Notes: a model not told the origin generated them from the sequence alone. Shown: positions 18,252 through 26,842, counted from the stretch's first letter. The stretch: 64,000 nt of DNA from Neobacillus kokaensis (GCF_014656545.1 NZ_BNDS01000017.1:49733-113732); one strand, 5' to 3'. Numbers and translations: made by a program.

Positions 18252-18290
18252 AAGAAAGCAGGGGGCGGTTTTGTCCTCCTGCTTTCTTTC
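18252..18290 (+). terminator. Terminator of the sigma factor gene
   Basis: Stem AGAAAGCAGG (18253-18262) with CCTGCTTTCT (18278-18287), then TT. Confidence 0.75.
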
Positions 18291-18350
18291 AGCTGTATTT
18301 CTCACGAATAAAAGCCTCTGAGTTTCAGCGGGGTTAGTGCATTACCGATC

Positions 18351-18531
18351 GGCGGAATTATCGTGAAAATTGGCGGAATCCTCTTTTCTATCCGTCGATT
18401 TAAGGGATTTACTCGATTAACTCGTCAATTTTTGAGATTTACCCGCCAACTTTCGAGTTTTATCCGTCAATTTTCGAGTTTTACCCACCAACTTCCTATT
18501 TATCCGTCAACTATTGAGATTTACCCGCCAA
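18351..18531. repeat. 21-bp periodic array (TCCGTCAA / CCCGCCAA cores)
   Basis: GGCGGAAT at 18351 and 18372 (21 bp apart) is followed by cores ATCCGTCRA or ACCCRCCAA at 18390, 18420, 18441, 18462, 18483, 18502 and 18523, mostly 21 bp apart (one 30-bp and one 19-bp step). The AT-rich interstices are TTT(T)GAG-like. It fills the gap before the GarR-type gene; no ORF is supported. Confidence 0.85.
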
Positions 18532-18573
18532 CAACTTAACTAGCATTTCTTCTTCTGAGCGTAAGAAGTATTT

Positions 18574-19485
18574 TCATGAAACAGAAGAACCGGTTCCATG
18601 TTTCATCACGACAACCCCGCACTTCTCTTCTAACGGCTGGATAACAGCGGACATGTCAAGGTCGTTTAACCCTTTAGCGGCGGCGGTTTGGAAGGCGTGT
18701 TCTGCCAGTTGGCCTGTAAATTCGTTTAATCCTGCTTGCTCTAGGAGCTGGTTGGCGAGACGGACGTCTTTATGGACGTATTTCACGGCTCCGCCTGGTG
18801 CAAATTGCCGGTCGAGTACATATTGCTCCATATGGCGCCGCAGCATCGCACTGTCTCCGTAGCTGACTTTTAAAATGTTTAGCAGTTTTTCAGAATCGAG
18901 TCCAAAAGCGGCTCCCGTAACCATCGCTTCTGATGCGGCAAGCGAATGGACTGCGACGAGATATTGATTAATCAGCTTAGCAATGCTTCCTGATCCGGAC
19001 TTTCCGAGATATTCAATCGTTTTTCCTAAAACCCCGAGCACCGGTGCAACTTTTTCAAACGCCGCCCGCTCGCCTCCGACCATAATCGTTAATGATCCGT
19101 TTTCCGCGCCCTCAGGACCTCCGCTTACAGGAGCGTCCAGATAATCAATGCCCCTTTCGGCCGCTTTTTCAAAAACAGCCCTGCTCGTATCGGCCCCTAC
19201 CGTCGTAAAATCGATACAAACGGTACCCGGACGAGCATGATCGAGGATTCCTGAGACACCCAGATAAACCTCCTCGACATCACTTGGCATCGACAAGCAT
19301 GTGCAAATCATGTCGCAGCTTTCTGCCAGTAAGGCTATCGTTTCAGCATGCACAGCTCCCTTCTCCACAAGTGCTCGTACCTTCTCCTTTGTCCGGTTGT
19401 ATACCTGCACCTGATATCCATGGTCGAGGAGCCGTCCCGCCATCCGCGAGCCCATGACACCCGTTCCAACAAACCCAATCTTCAT
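18574..19485 (-). CDS. NAD(P)-dependent beta-hydroxyacid dehydrogenase, tartronate semialdehyde reductase / HIBADH family
   Basis: 303 residues from the ATG at 19485 (MKIGFVGTGVMGSRMA), chosen because it overlaps the stop of the upstream isomerase gene as ATGA with AGGGGGG before it. Features are the Rossmann motif GFVGTGVMG (residues 4-12), the substrate loop DAPVSGGPEGAENGSL (about 120-135) and the catalytic Lys region GSIAKLINQ. With a hydroxypyruvate-isomerase-like partner it probably reduces tartronate semialdehyde to glycerate in glyoxylate or C3-C4 sugar-acid use. The last residues (MKHGTGSSVS) and stop are encoded by a dispersed hairpin repeat. Confidence 0.85.
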   Translation of the reverse strand: MKIGFVGTGVMGSRMAGRLLDHGYQVQVYNRTKEKVRALVEKGAVHAETIALLAESCDMICTCLSMPSDVEEVYLGVSGILDHARPGTVCIDFTTVGADTSRAVFEKAAERGIDYLDAPVSGGPEGAENGSLTIMVGGERAAFEKVAPVLGVLGKTIEYLGKSGSGSIAKLINQYLVAVHSLAASEAMVTGAAFGLDSEKLLNILKVSYGDSAMLRRHMEQYVLDRQFAPGGAVKYVHKDVRLANQLLEQAGLNEFTGQLAEHAFQTAAAKGLNDLDMSAVIQPLEEKCGVVVMKHGTGSSVS

Positions 19486-20279
19486 GCTACATCCCCCCCT
19501 TGTGCTATCGAATTCAGCCATGCAAAACTTTCCTCGCTTTTTCCAAGCGGCGAGTACTCTAGCCCAATGCAGCCATTATAGTTACTATTTAAATAGTTAA
19601 AAATCGACCGATAGTCCATCTCCCCTGTACCCGGCTGGTGCCGCCCTGGAACGTCGGCAATCTGGATATGGTCTACGAGATGGGCATATTGTTGATAGAT
19701 TACGAGCGAATTTCCATAGATTTTTTCCATATGATAAAAATCAAATTGGAGTTTCACATTCGGCAGGTTCACTTCATCAAGAATTTCCTTTGCCTGCTGA
19801 ATATTATGCAAAAAATAGCCCGGCATATCGATTCGGTTAATTGGTTCAATCAGAATCGTCAACCCGTGAGCTGCCGCTTCCGTACCGGCTGCCGTAAGAT
19901 TCTCTATGTAAACCTTTCTCGCAGCTTCGAGATCTTCTGATTCGGATACAATCCCAGCCATACAATGGATCCGTGGAACCTTCAAGGCTGCCGCATACTT
20001 AATTCCCTCCTGAACCGAACTTCTAAATTCTGCGATTCTGTCCGGTTTCGCTGCCAGGCCACGTTCGCCCGCCTCCCAATCTCCCGCAGGCAAATTAATC
20101 AACTCCAGTGACAACTCCTGCTGCTCAAGCTCCTGCCGAATTTCTTCTATAGAATATGGATACGGGAACTGACACTCCACAAACGAAAACCCGCACTCCC
20201 TTGCTTTCTTAAACCGTTCCAAAAATGGTACTTCCGTAAAAATGGTTGATAGATTAGGAAGCATAACAATTGTCCCCAT
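19482..20279 (-). CDS. hyi: Hydroxypyruvate isomerase family TIM-barrel protein
   Basis: 265 residues starting MGTIVMLPNLSTIFTEVPFLERF (ATG at 20279, AAAGGAG upstream; the open frame extends further but without RBS). Typical AP-endonuclease-2 superfamily features are present: FVECQFPYPYS near the N-terminus, HCMAG, EPINRIDMPGYFLHN, KLQFDFYHME and a C-terminal GLEYSP. The acidic and His residues in these motifs form the metal site. Hyi interconverts hydroxypyruvate and tartronate semialdehyde, fitting the co-transcribed reductase. An OtnI-type role in C4 sugar-acid metabolism is the main alternative; the two are hard to separate by sequence. Confidence 0.8.
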   Translation of the reverse strand: MGTIVMLPNLSTIFTEVPFLERFKKARECGFSFVECQFPYPYSIEEIRQELEQQELSLELINLPAGDWEAGERGLAAKPDRIAEFRSSVQEGIKYAAALKVPRIHCMAGIVSESEDLEAARKVYIENLTAAGTEAAAHGLTILIEPINRIDMPGYFLHNIQQAKEILDEVNLPNVKLQFDFYHMEKIYGNSLVIYQQYAHLVDHIQIADVPGRHQPGTGEMDYRSIFNYLNSNYNGCIGLEYSPLGKSEESFAWLNSIAQGGDVA

Positions 20280-20299
20280 GCCCCCATCACTCTCCTTTA

Positions 20300-20357
20300 T
20301 TTTCGAAATTTTTATAATATTATATACTATCGAAAACACTTTTGTAAAAGTTCGATA
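20300..20357 (-). promoter_or_regulatory. Promoter with overlapping inverted-repeat operator for hyi operon
   Basis: Minus strand TTTACA, 18 nt, TATAAT. An inverted repeat TATCGAA (20328-20334) with TTCGATA (20351-20357), with inner arms CTTTT/AAAAG, covers the -35 and spacer, as expected for a repressor site. No cognate regulator is adjacent. Confidence 0.55.
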
Positions 20358-20772
20358 ATTTCCTATCATTTCAGCTTTATGAATTTGCCGAAGAGGCTTT
20401 ACTTCGTCATTATTTACCTTAAAACATCCATCTTATCTTACAAAAGATAGTATTGGAAAATGCAGACCAACAGCATTGCTGTAAATGAGACGCTTACGAA
20501 AAATCAGTCAAACCGTACATACTGAAATTTAACCAACTTTGGACAGAATGGAAAGCGAAAGTCTCTATTTAATTTGTCGGCGAAATCACAGAAGGAAATA
20601 ATCACACACTCTACAAAAAGGCACACACTTTAACCAGAGAGTACAGAAAAAGCGCTATTGGACATGTATAATAGGAGGGTAACACAGGAAAAGGTCTTGT
20701 GTTTCATCATAATAGGGATGAATCAGAAGTATCGTCCCTATGCGCAGAGAATTTTCAAGGAGGCTATTAAAT
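20358..20772. other. Intergenic region with hairpin before thiamine-binding gene
   Basis: No ORF is supported. A 10-bp hairpin, ATAGGGATGA (about 20711) with TCGTCCCTAT, lies about 35 bp before the next start codon. It resembles the local GGGAC repeat family rather than a known riboswitch. Confidence 0.45.
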
Positions 20773-21075
20773 ATGGCGATTGTTGATATTACAGTTATTC
20801 CGGTGGGGACCTCAACGCCCAGCGTAAGCGGATATGTGGCCGAGATTCATAAGTTCCTTCAGCAGTACGAAGGCCAAATTAAGTATGAATTAACTCCGAT
20901 GAGCACGTTAATCGAGGGTGATTTAAAAGAATTACTAGAAATCGTGCAGCAGCTGCATGAGTTACCTTTTCAAAAGGGTACTCAAAGAGTATGTACCAAT
21001 ATTCGGATTGATGACCGCCGGGATAAGGAAAATACGATGGAGCGGAAATTGAAAGCGGTGGAAAGTAAGTTGTAA
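20773..21075 (+). CDS. MTH1187-family thiamine-binding protein (DUF77)
   Basis: 100 residues from the ATG at 20773, chosen for its AAGGAGG ribosome site and family-typical start MAIVDITVIPVGTSTPSVS. The core FLQQYEGQIKYELTPMSTLIEGDL and HELPFQKGTQRVCTNIRIDDRRD match the MTH1187/YkoF-like ferredoxin-fold family, which binds thiamine or a precursor. It is a single cytoplasmic protein; no thiamin genes or TPP riboswitch are next to it. The role is therefore inferred from the family only. Confidence 0.8.
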   Translation: MAIVDITVIPVGTSTPSVSGYVAEIHKFLQQYEGQIKYELTPMSTLIEGDLKELLEIVQQLHELPFQKGTQRVCTNIRIDDRRDKENTMERKLKAVESKL

Positions 21076-21422
21076 GGCAAAGACTGATGGGGGTTTCATT
21101 GACCGCGGATAGATTTTTCATCTTTTTCGGGCCATGGAACCCCTCTTTAAAAATATTAAAAAAGGTATTCCCCAATAAAAGGAAAAGGCGTTTTTACTGG
21201 TGACTCTGGGGGTAAGAGGAACCACTCCCACGTTCTAACTAGCCTCCATACTACGTAATAAAGTTTTCAATAAAACGTAACCTGATTTTCATCGAAATGA
21301 AAACAACTTATGGAATAATTCTACCTTAGGGGTATGTCATAATAGCTAAGTCCTCTTATATAATGTTAAGCCCATTTAATACAACAATACATATATAGTT
21401 TTTCAGACTAGGTGGTGCAGAA
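21076..21422. other. 347-bp intergenic region upstream of LCP gene
   Basis: A palindrome TTTTCAT-CGAA-ATGAAAA (21286-21303) and a TATAAT (about 21358) are visible. No gene is supported. Confidence 0.4.
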
Positions 21423-22382
21423 TTGTCACGAAGGAATAGGAAAGTCCGAGTAAAATGGGGCAGAGTAGTAGGAGCCTTTTTTTTCATAGGAATCTTTATG
21501 GTTGGTCTATTTAGTATATATCAATATGTTAATAAAACGGTGCAATCCCTCAATCAGCCATTTAAAAAAGTTGAGGAAGATCATTTCGTTAAAAGTAAGG
21601 CAAGTCCGCCAATCCAAAAAACGCAAAATAAAATTGACGCTGTAAATGTTCTGATTTTAGGAAGTGACTCCCGGGGGGAAAAACAAGCGCGAACGGATAC
21701 GATAATGGTGGGACATTACAATCTTAAAACTCACGAGGTAAAACTGATCTCTCTCATGCGGGATATGTATGTCTCTATACCCCAGCATGGCCAGCAAAAG
21801 TTAAATGCCGCTTATTCATTTGGAGGTGCTGAATTACTTAGGGAGACGCTTAAAGAAAATTTTGGACTGGACATTCATTATTATGCGATGGTCGATTTTA
21901 AAGGATTTGAAAAAGCGGTGGATCTCCTCGTCCCGAATGGAATTGAAGTCGACATTCCCCACGAGATGTCTGAAGGTATCGACATGACATTAGAGAAAGG
22001 AAAGCAAACACTGCATGGTAAAGAGCTATTAGGCTATGTCCGTTTTCGTAAGGATCAGTTAAGTGACTTCGGGCGAGTACAGAGACAACAAGAAGTGATT
22101 TCGAAATTAAAGGAAGAAGCAATGAGTCTACATAGCGTGGCCAAACTTCCTGAGCTATTAGAAATTTCACATAAATACATCGATACAAATATTGAAGCCT
22201 CCACTCTTTTGACGATTGGAAAAGACTTGTTAGCGAACAAAGCGGGGGATGTAGAATCACTTCGAATCCCGGAGGATGGCAGTTTTGAAAATAAACAATA
22301 CGATGATGTCGGCCAAGTATTAGAAGTGGATTTAGATCAAAATAAAAAAGCGCTTGAAGCCTTTTTAGGAGAAACGGAATAA
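21423..22382 (+). CDS. LytR-CpsA-Psr (LCP) family cell-wall glycopolymer ligase
   Basis: 319 residues from a TTG start with AGGTGG upstream. A short basic cytoplasmic tail and one membrane helix (about 13-33) precede an extracellular LCP domain. Family motifs are NVLILGSDSRGEKQARTDTI (polyprenyl-phosphate pocket with Asp and Arg), SLMRDMYVSIP, KLNAAYSFGG and GYVRFRKDQLSDFGRVQRQQ with the conserved Arg residues. Such enzymes transfer teichoic acid or other glycopolymers from lipid carriers to peptidoglycan. It is monocistronic with a clear terminator. Which polymer it handles cannot be told from the window. Confidence 0.92.
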   Translation: MSRRNRKVRVKWGRVVGAFFFIGIFMVGLFSIYQYVNKTVQSLNQPFKKVEEDHFVKSKASPPIQKTQNKIDAVNVLILGSDSRGEKQARTDTIMVGHYNLKTHEVKLISLMRDMYVSIPQHGQQKLNAAYSFGGAELLRETLKENFGLDIHYYAMVDFKGFEKAVDLLVPNGIEVDIPHEMSEGIDMTLEKGKQTLHGKELLGYVRFRKDQLSDFGRVQRQQEVISKLKEEAMSLHSVAKLPELLEISHKYIDTNIEASTLLTIGKDLLANKAGDVESLRIPEDGSFENKQYDDVGQVLEVDLDQNKKALEAFLGETE

Positions 22383-22385
22383 AAG

Positions 22386-22437
22386 GAGCGATAATCATCG
22401 GTAGATTATCGCTCTCTTCTATCATTACCTTTTTTTG
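22386..22437 (+). terminator. Terminator of LCP gene
   Basis: Perfect 11-bp stem GAGCGATAATC (22386-22396) with GATTATCGCTC (22404-22414); T-rich tail ending TTTTTTT. It is convergent with the histidine kinase gene. Confidence 0.8.
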
Positions 22438-22459
22438 CCTCTTAGGCATGATCCATTGC

Positions 22460-24133
22460 TTATGAAACCAAAGAATCTTCCCCATGCTTTTTACCGTAAT
22501 CTGTAACAGGGAGATTTATTTCAACCAATGTTCCTTCGTTTTCTTTGCTTTTGTAAGTGATGGTTCCGTTGTGCTGTTTGATGATTTTATGGCAGATCAT
22601 CAGTCCGAGCCCTGTCCCTTTTTCTTTTAAACTATAAAAAGGTTCCCCCAATCGTGGGAGCAATTCTTCCGGAATACCGCTGCCCTGGTCCTGGATGGAA
22701 ATCGTACACATATCGTCAGAAGGCTTTTCGAGCCGGACATAAATATTCCCGCCACCTGGCATGGCCTCGATGGCATTTTTAAAAATATTTAGAAATACTT
22801 GCTTTAATTGATTTTTCCCACATGTAATAAATAAGGGTGATTCCCCATACTCAAAATGAAATTGAATATTATGCATATGAGCCTGAGGCGATAATAAATC
22901 GATCGTTTTTTCTAGAAGCTCCCTTAAATCCGTACGGATCACCTCTATGGCTTGTGGTTTTCCAAGGGATAGCATTTCGCTTGTGATGGTTTCAATTCGT
23001 TCGAGTTCATCTAACAGCAAGTCGCTGTATGAACCATTATCTGCTTTGTAAAGTTGAACAAAGCCTTTAATGGTCGTAAGAGGGTTGCGTATTTCATGAG
23101 CCACCCCGGCCGCTAATTCTCCCACAATGGAAAGCTTCTCCGATTGTAACAGTATTTCTTCTGATTTTTTTCGTTCCGTGATGTCACGGCTTATCATAAC
23201 GATGTGTTCAACTAAAATGTCATTCTCCTTAACAGGCATACAATGGGACTCCAATTCAATCCATCGCCCATCCTTGTGACGAACCCGATATTCTATCGAT
23301 TCGGACTGTCCTTTTTCAAACATTCTGACAAGTGAATTTATAAACATCTCTACATCATCTGGATGCATAAACCTGCATAGCTTCGTATCGACCAAGTCCG
23401 TGAGTTCATATCCTAAAACCTGCTTATGGGAGGGAGAAAAGTAGCTCCCGAAAAACTCTTTATCTACCACAAGAATGAGATCAGACGTATTTTCAGCAAT
23501 TAGCCTGTACTTTGCTTCACTTTCCTCTACTATTTTATACATTTCCGATAAACGGTGGTTTAAGCGATATAACTTTAAATAAGATTCTATTAATAATACG
23601 CCCATGATTAGGCCTAATAAGACAAATACGATATATTGAAAATGAAAGAAGGGTTGATCCCTAAATACGTTAAAAATGTAGGGCACGGTTGATACATAGA
23701 TAATCACGTATGCTGTAAAAAAAATCATACTTTTTTTTATAGGGGAACATCTTGAACATAGCCAATGGATAGCTAAAAAAGCGAGAAGAATGATAATCCA
23801 GCCAGTAATTGCAGGTGCCCAATGAGCACTTGAAAGCAACCGGATCAATAAGGCGCAGCTCCCAGTAATAAAGCCGGCTGCCGGGCCAAAATAAGCAAAG
23901 GCTAAAATGATAGCTGCATATCGAATATCGTAAGAATATCCTTCCTGTTGAAAGGATAAAAAAACGAGAATAGTCGAAACGATTCCTCCATAGATCCCGC
24001 CCCACAAGCTGCTATACTTTAACGGTTTAAAATTAATGAAGGACCCCATGATTAATGGTATACCGAGCAACAACGAAAAAATCGATAGATTAACAATATA
24101 TTCCATAACCACCAAGCTGAATCCCACCCACAT
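22460..24133 (-). CDS. Membrane PAS sensor histidine kinase (sporulation-kinase-like)
   Basis: Up to 557 residues. About six membrane helices in a 5TM-5TMR_LYT-like sensor (residues 10-200) are followed by a PAS/PAC domain (about 205-330, ending VMISRDITERKKSEE), a HisKA domain with phosphorylated His in AAGVAHEIRNPLTTIKGF, and a HATPase domain (NIFKNAIEAMP, DQGSGIP, GTGLGLMICHKII). The arrangement resembles B. subtilis KinB/KinC/KinD-type kinases that feed Spo0A. No response regulator is adjacent, consistent with an orphan phosphorelay kinase. The start is uncertain: 24106 (MEYIVNLS) is a plausible alternative. Confidence 0.87.
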   Translation of the reverse strand: MWVGFSLVVMEYIVNLSIFSLLLGIPLIMGSFINFKPLKYSSLWGGIYGGIVSTILVFLSFQQEGYSYDIRYAAIILAFAYFGPAAGFITGSCALLIRLLSSAHWAPAITGWIIILLAFLAIHWLCSRCSPIKKSMIFFTAYVIIYVSTVPYIFNVFRDQPFFHFQYIVFVLLGLIMGVLLIESYLKLYRLNHRLSEMYKIVEESEAKYRLIAENTSDLILVVDKEFFGSYFSPSHKQVLGYELTDLVDTKLCRFMHPDDVEMFINSLVRMFEKGQSESIEYRVRHKDGRWIELESHCMPVKENDILVEHIVMISRDITERKKSEEILLQSEKLSIVGELAAGVAHEIRNPLTTIKGFVQLYKADNGSYSDLLLDELERIETITSEMLSLGKPQAIEVIRTDLRELLEKTIDLLSPQAHMHNIQFHFEYGESPLFITCGKNQLKQVFLNIFKNAIEAMPGGGNIYVRLEKPSDDMCTISIQDQGSGIPEELLPRLGEPFYSLKEKGTGLGLMICHKIIKQHNGTITYKSKENEGTLVEINLPVTDYGKKHGEDSLVS

Positions 24134-24284
24134 CTAGAATATTCTTATCATAAACCAGATGCTTAATTTTGGGAATAGCTTTCAAAAATAAGCATAATGA
24201 CCTAATGAAACAAAGTTTACTAGTTTGATTCTATTCTGCTTCAAACTGCCTGCAATGAAGCAAGAGATTCCTCCCTTCGCTTCA

Positions 24285-25061
24285 TTATTGGGCAGTATAT
24301 CCTCCATCGATGACACAAGCTTGACCGGTGATGCCTTTTGCCTGGTCGCTTGCGAGGAATAAGACGTAGCTAGAGATTTCTTCGACACTGAGCAGTCTCT
24401 TTTGGGGAACAAGTGGATAGATGACGTCCTCCAACACACGTTCCAGTGGGACATTTCTAGTCTTAGCTAAGTCTGCCAACTGGTTGCGGACAAGCGGTGT
24501 GTCGACATATCCCGGGCACACAGCATTGACGGTGATTCCATGCTCCGCTCCTTCAAGCGCCGCAACCTTTGTCAGTCCAATCACTCCATGCTTAGCACTA
24601 TTATAGGCAGCTTTCCCAGCAAATCCGACCAGTCCGTTGATGGAAGCCATATTGATAATACGGCCGGATTTTTGTTCTTTCATGATGGGAAAAACCTGTT
24701 GGATTGCAAGAAAAGGGGCCGTCAGCATAACCGAAACCAGCAATTCAAATTTTTCCTTAGGAAATTCCTCAATTGGGGCAACATGCTGCAAGCCGGCATT
24801 ATTAATCAGGACATCCAGCCGCCCATACCGATTAACCGTGTAGTCAATTGCCTTTTTAAGCTCCTTTTCGTCTGTAACATTGCACTTCACACCAACTGCC
24901 GTTAATCCCTCTGCCTTCAAAGAGGCTACCGCTTCCTCCAATCCAGTGCGGTCCAGATCGCTCAGTACAACCCGGGCACCATTTTTGGCGAAGTTTTTTC
25001 CTATCTCAAACCCGATCCCCCGAGCGGCACCTGTTATAAAAACTACTTTATCTTCTACCAT
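24285..25061 (-). CDS. bdhA: 3-hydroxybutyrate dehydrogenase (SDR family)
   Basis: 258 residues from ATG 25061 (MVEDKVVFITGAARGIGFE), with GGGAGG nine bases upstream. It is a classical short-chain dehydrogenase: TGAARGIG cofactor motif, NNAG, and catalytic Ser-Tyr-Lys (NMASINGL, AAYNSAKHG). The sequences LQHVAPIEEFPKEKF and PQKRLLSVEEISSYVLFLAS are typical of D-3-hydroxybutyrate dehydrogenases. It converts 3-hydroxybutyrate to acetoacetate. It follows the gntP permease in the same orientation, and the operon begins at a sigma-54 promoter, so it is probably induced for hydroxybutyrate use. A 225-bp repeat element lies between the two genes. Confidence 0.88.
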   Translation of the reverse strand: MVEDKVVFITGAARGIGFEIGKNFAKNGARVVLSDLDRTGLEEAVASLKAEGLTAVGVKCNVTDEKELKKAIDYTVNRYGRLDVLINNAGLQHVAPIEEFPKEKFELLVSVMLTAPFLAIQQVFPIMKEQKSGRIINMASINGLVGFAGKAAYNSAKHGVIGLTKVAALEGAEHGITVNAVCPGYVDTPLVRNQLADLAKTRNVPLERVLEDVIYPLVPQKRLLSVEEISSYVLFLASDQAKGITGQACVIDGGYTAQ

Positions 25062-25093
25062 GTAAAACATCCTCCCTGTTGGGTGAACCTCTA

Positions 25094-25325
25094 TGTTCTT
25101 GGTGTCAGGCACCAAGAACAGCGGAAGCTCCTCGGTCAGGGGCGACAAGCATAAGACGAACCGTCAAGCAGGCTGTTTTTTAGCCTACCTAACGGGGCGG
25201 CTTGTAACCTCGAGCCCCTACACGCCCCTCGTAAAAGCTATCGCTTTAAGTCGTGCGATGTTAATGCTGCCGAAGCCTTCCTTGTGTAGCTGTACATGTG
25301 AAAAATTCAAATGGTGCCTGACACC
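25094..25325. repeat. 225-bp element with 13-bp terminal inverted repeats
   Basis: GGTGTCAGGCACC at 25101-25113 recurs inverted as GGTGCCTGACACC at 25313-25325. The left end sits inside a larger palindrome, TGTTCTTGGTG with CACCAAGAACA (25094-25120). The interior is GC-richer than its surroundings and has no plausible gene. It looks like a non-autonomous MITE-type or repeated palindromic element inserted between gntP and bdhA. Confidence 0.6.
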
Positions 25326-25399
25326 GTTTCTTTTTTATCAGTATTCCCACTGATTATAACGGACAAACTGACTATTTCAACCGATTGTTTGATGCTGTT

Positions 25400-26725
25400 T
25401 TAAATACCTAATCCAAGTGAGAAGAGAACGATTGCCAATACCACACCTATGGCTGGAACAATGACCGTTAAGGCACCGACAGCGCCATAGGCATCCTGAT
25501 GAGACTCGCCGCAAATTGAGCGGATAGTCGTCACGACATAGCCATTGTGCGGCAACGAATCGAGCGCTCCAGAAGAAATCGCTACTGTCCGGTGCAGTGC
25601 CTCGGTGTTTACACCCATATCCATATAATGCGGTGCCAATAACGGCAAGGCGATCGCCTGCCCGCCGGAAGCGGAACCGGTCATCCCGGCAATCACACTG
25701 ACCGCAATCGCTCCGCCGATGAGCGGACTTCCCGGAATGCTGGTCATTGCCTCAACCGCTTGCTGGAATGCCGGAACCGCCTTCGCAACCCCGCCAAATC
25801 CAACTACGGCTGCGGTGTTACCGATTGCCACCAATGCTCCCATTGTTCCATCAGATACTGCATGCCAGAACGATTTAAAATAGCTGCGGTTAAGGAGGTA
25901 CGTGGCGATTACCGCGCCCAGTAACGCGATAATCAGTGCGGATTGTTTGAGCGAATCGTGAAAAACAAAGGAAATAATAAGGACTACTAATAACGGAACT
26001 AAGCCTGTTAGCGGATGAGGCAATTTCTTATCCCCCACTACAGGGTCGTTGTCACGGGTTAAGAAGGTTTCTCCCTTGGCAACCGCCTTTTTTATCATAC
26101 GCTTCAGCCACCAATAGCCAAACACAGCCATAAATACAGCGACAATCAGACTGACCTCCCAGCCGGCATATGGAGAGGTCCCAAGAAATTCAATCGGAAT
26201 CCAGTTCTGTATCTCCGGAGAGCCTGCAGAGGTCATCGTAAAAGTAACCGACCCAAGTGCGAGCGCAGCAGGGATAAAGCGCCGCGGTAAGTTCGCCTGC
26301 TTAAACAAGCTTAACGCCATCGGATAAACCGAAAACGCCACAACAAATAAACTAACACCGCCATAGGTTAAAATGGCACAGGCCGCAACAACAGCAAGCA
26401 CCGCATGCTTCATGCCCAGCTTTTCAACGACCCATTTGGACACACTGTCGGCCGCTCCGCTGTCTTCCATGACCTTTCCAAAAATTGATCCCAGCAAGAA
26501 CATTAAATACCATGAGGTCACAAATCCTGAAAAACCGCCCATGTAGTTCGTTACTAAATTGGCCTCCCCCTCGCCCACCTGCTGCGGAAACAGCGGCAGA
26601 CCGCTCAGAACCGCGACGAACAACGCACATAATGGCCCCGCGACAAGCAAATTCATACCCTTCATCGTTAAATAGATTAAGAGAATTAAGCCTCCAATCA
26701 GGCCAATCATACTTAGCATTGCCAT
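25400..26725 (-). CDS. GntP-family permease, probably D-3-hydroxybutyrate transporter
   Basis: 441 residues with 11-12 membrane helices. GntP-family signatures are GAADSVSKWVVEKLG, AGSPEIQNWIPIEFLGTSPYAGWEVS, VIAGMTGSASGGQAIALPLLAP and SSGALDSLPHNGYVVTTI. GntP proteins import gluconate and other small hydroxyacids. Pairing with 3-hydroxybutyrate dehydrogenase under one sigma-54 promoter points to hydroxybutyrate, as for related Bacillus loci. RBS AAAAAGGGGG precedes the ATG. The neighbouring activator (27401-28774) is the obvious regulator. Confidence 0.85.
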   Translation of the reverse strand: MAMLSMIGLIGGLILLIYLTMKGMNLLVAGPLCALFVAVLSGLPLFPQQVGEGEANLVTNYMGGFSGFVTSWYLMFLLGSIFGKVMEDSGAADSVSKWVVEKLGMKHAVLAVVAACAILTYGGVSLFVVAFSVYPMALSLFKQANLPRRFIPAALALGSVTFTMTSAGSPEIQNWIPIEFLGTSPYAGWEVSLIVAVFMAVFGYWWLKRMIKKAVAKGETFLTRDNDPVVGDKKLPHPLTGLVPLLVVLIISFVFHDSLKQSALIIALLGAVIATYLLNRSYFKSFWHAVSDGTMGALVAIGNTAAVVGFGGVAKAVPAFQQAVEAMTSIPGSPLIGGAIAVSVIAGMTGSASGGQAIALPLLAPHYMDMGVNTEALHRTVAISSGALDSLPHNGYVVTTIRSICGESHQDAYGAVGALTVIVPAIGVVLAIVLFSLGLGI

Positions 26726-26842
26726 TGCCTTTCCCCCTTTTTCTCATCATCCATTCCAATGGGCTGGTGAAAAATCTCTTTTTATACTTTTGATTAATCT
26801 AATTTAAAAATCTCCTCCTCTTCTGTTGTCTTGTCTTTATAT

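Noticed and set aside
19485..19521. Longer start for the GarR-type dehydrogenase
   Set aside because: The extra residues (MAEFDSTRGGCS) overlap the upstream gene and lack an RBS; the internal ATG has a strong RBS and the Rossmann motif right after it.
20700..20772. TPP riboswitch before the thiamine-binding gene
   Set aside because: The hairpin lacks the conserved CUGAGA and ACCUGAU elements of the THI box.
24254..24286. Terminator of bdhA
   Set aside because: AATGAAGC/GCTTCATT can pair, but the loop is 17 nt and no T-run follows on the minus strand, so it was not listed as a feature.
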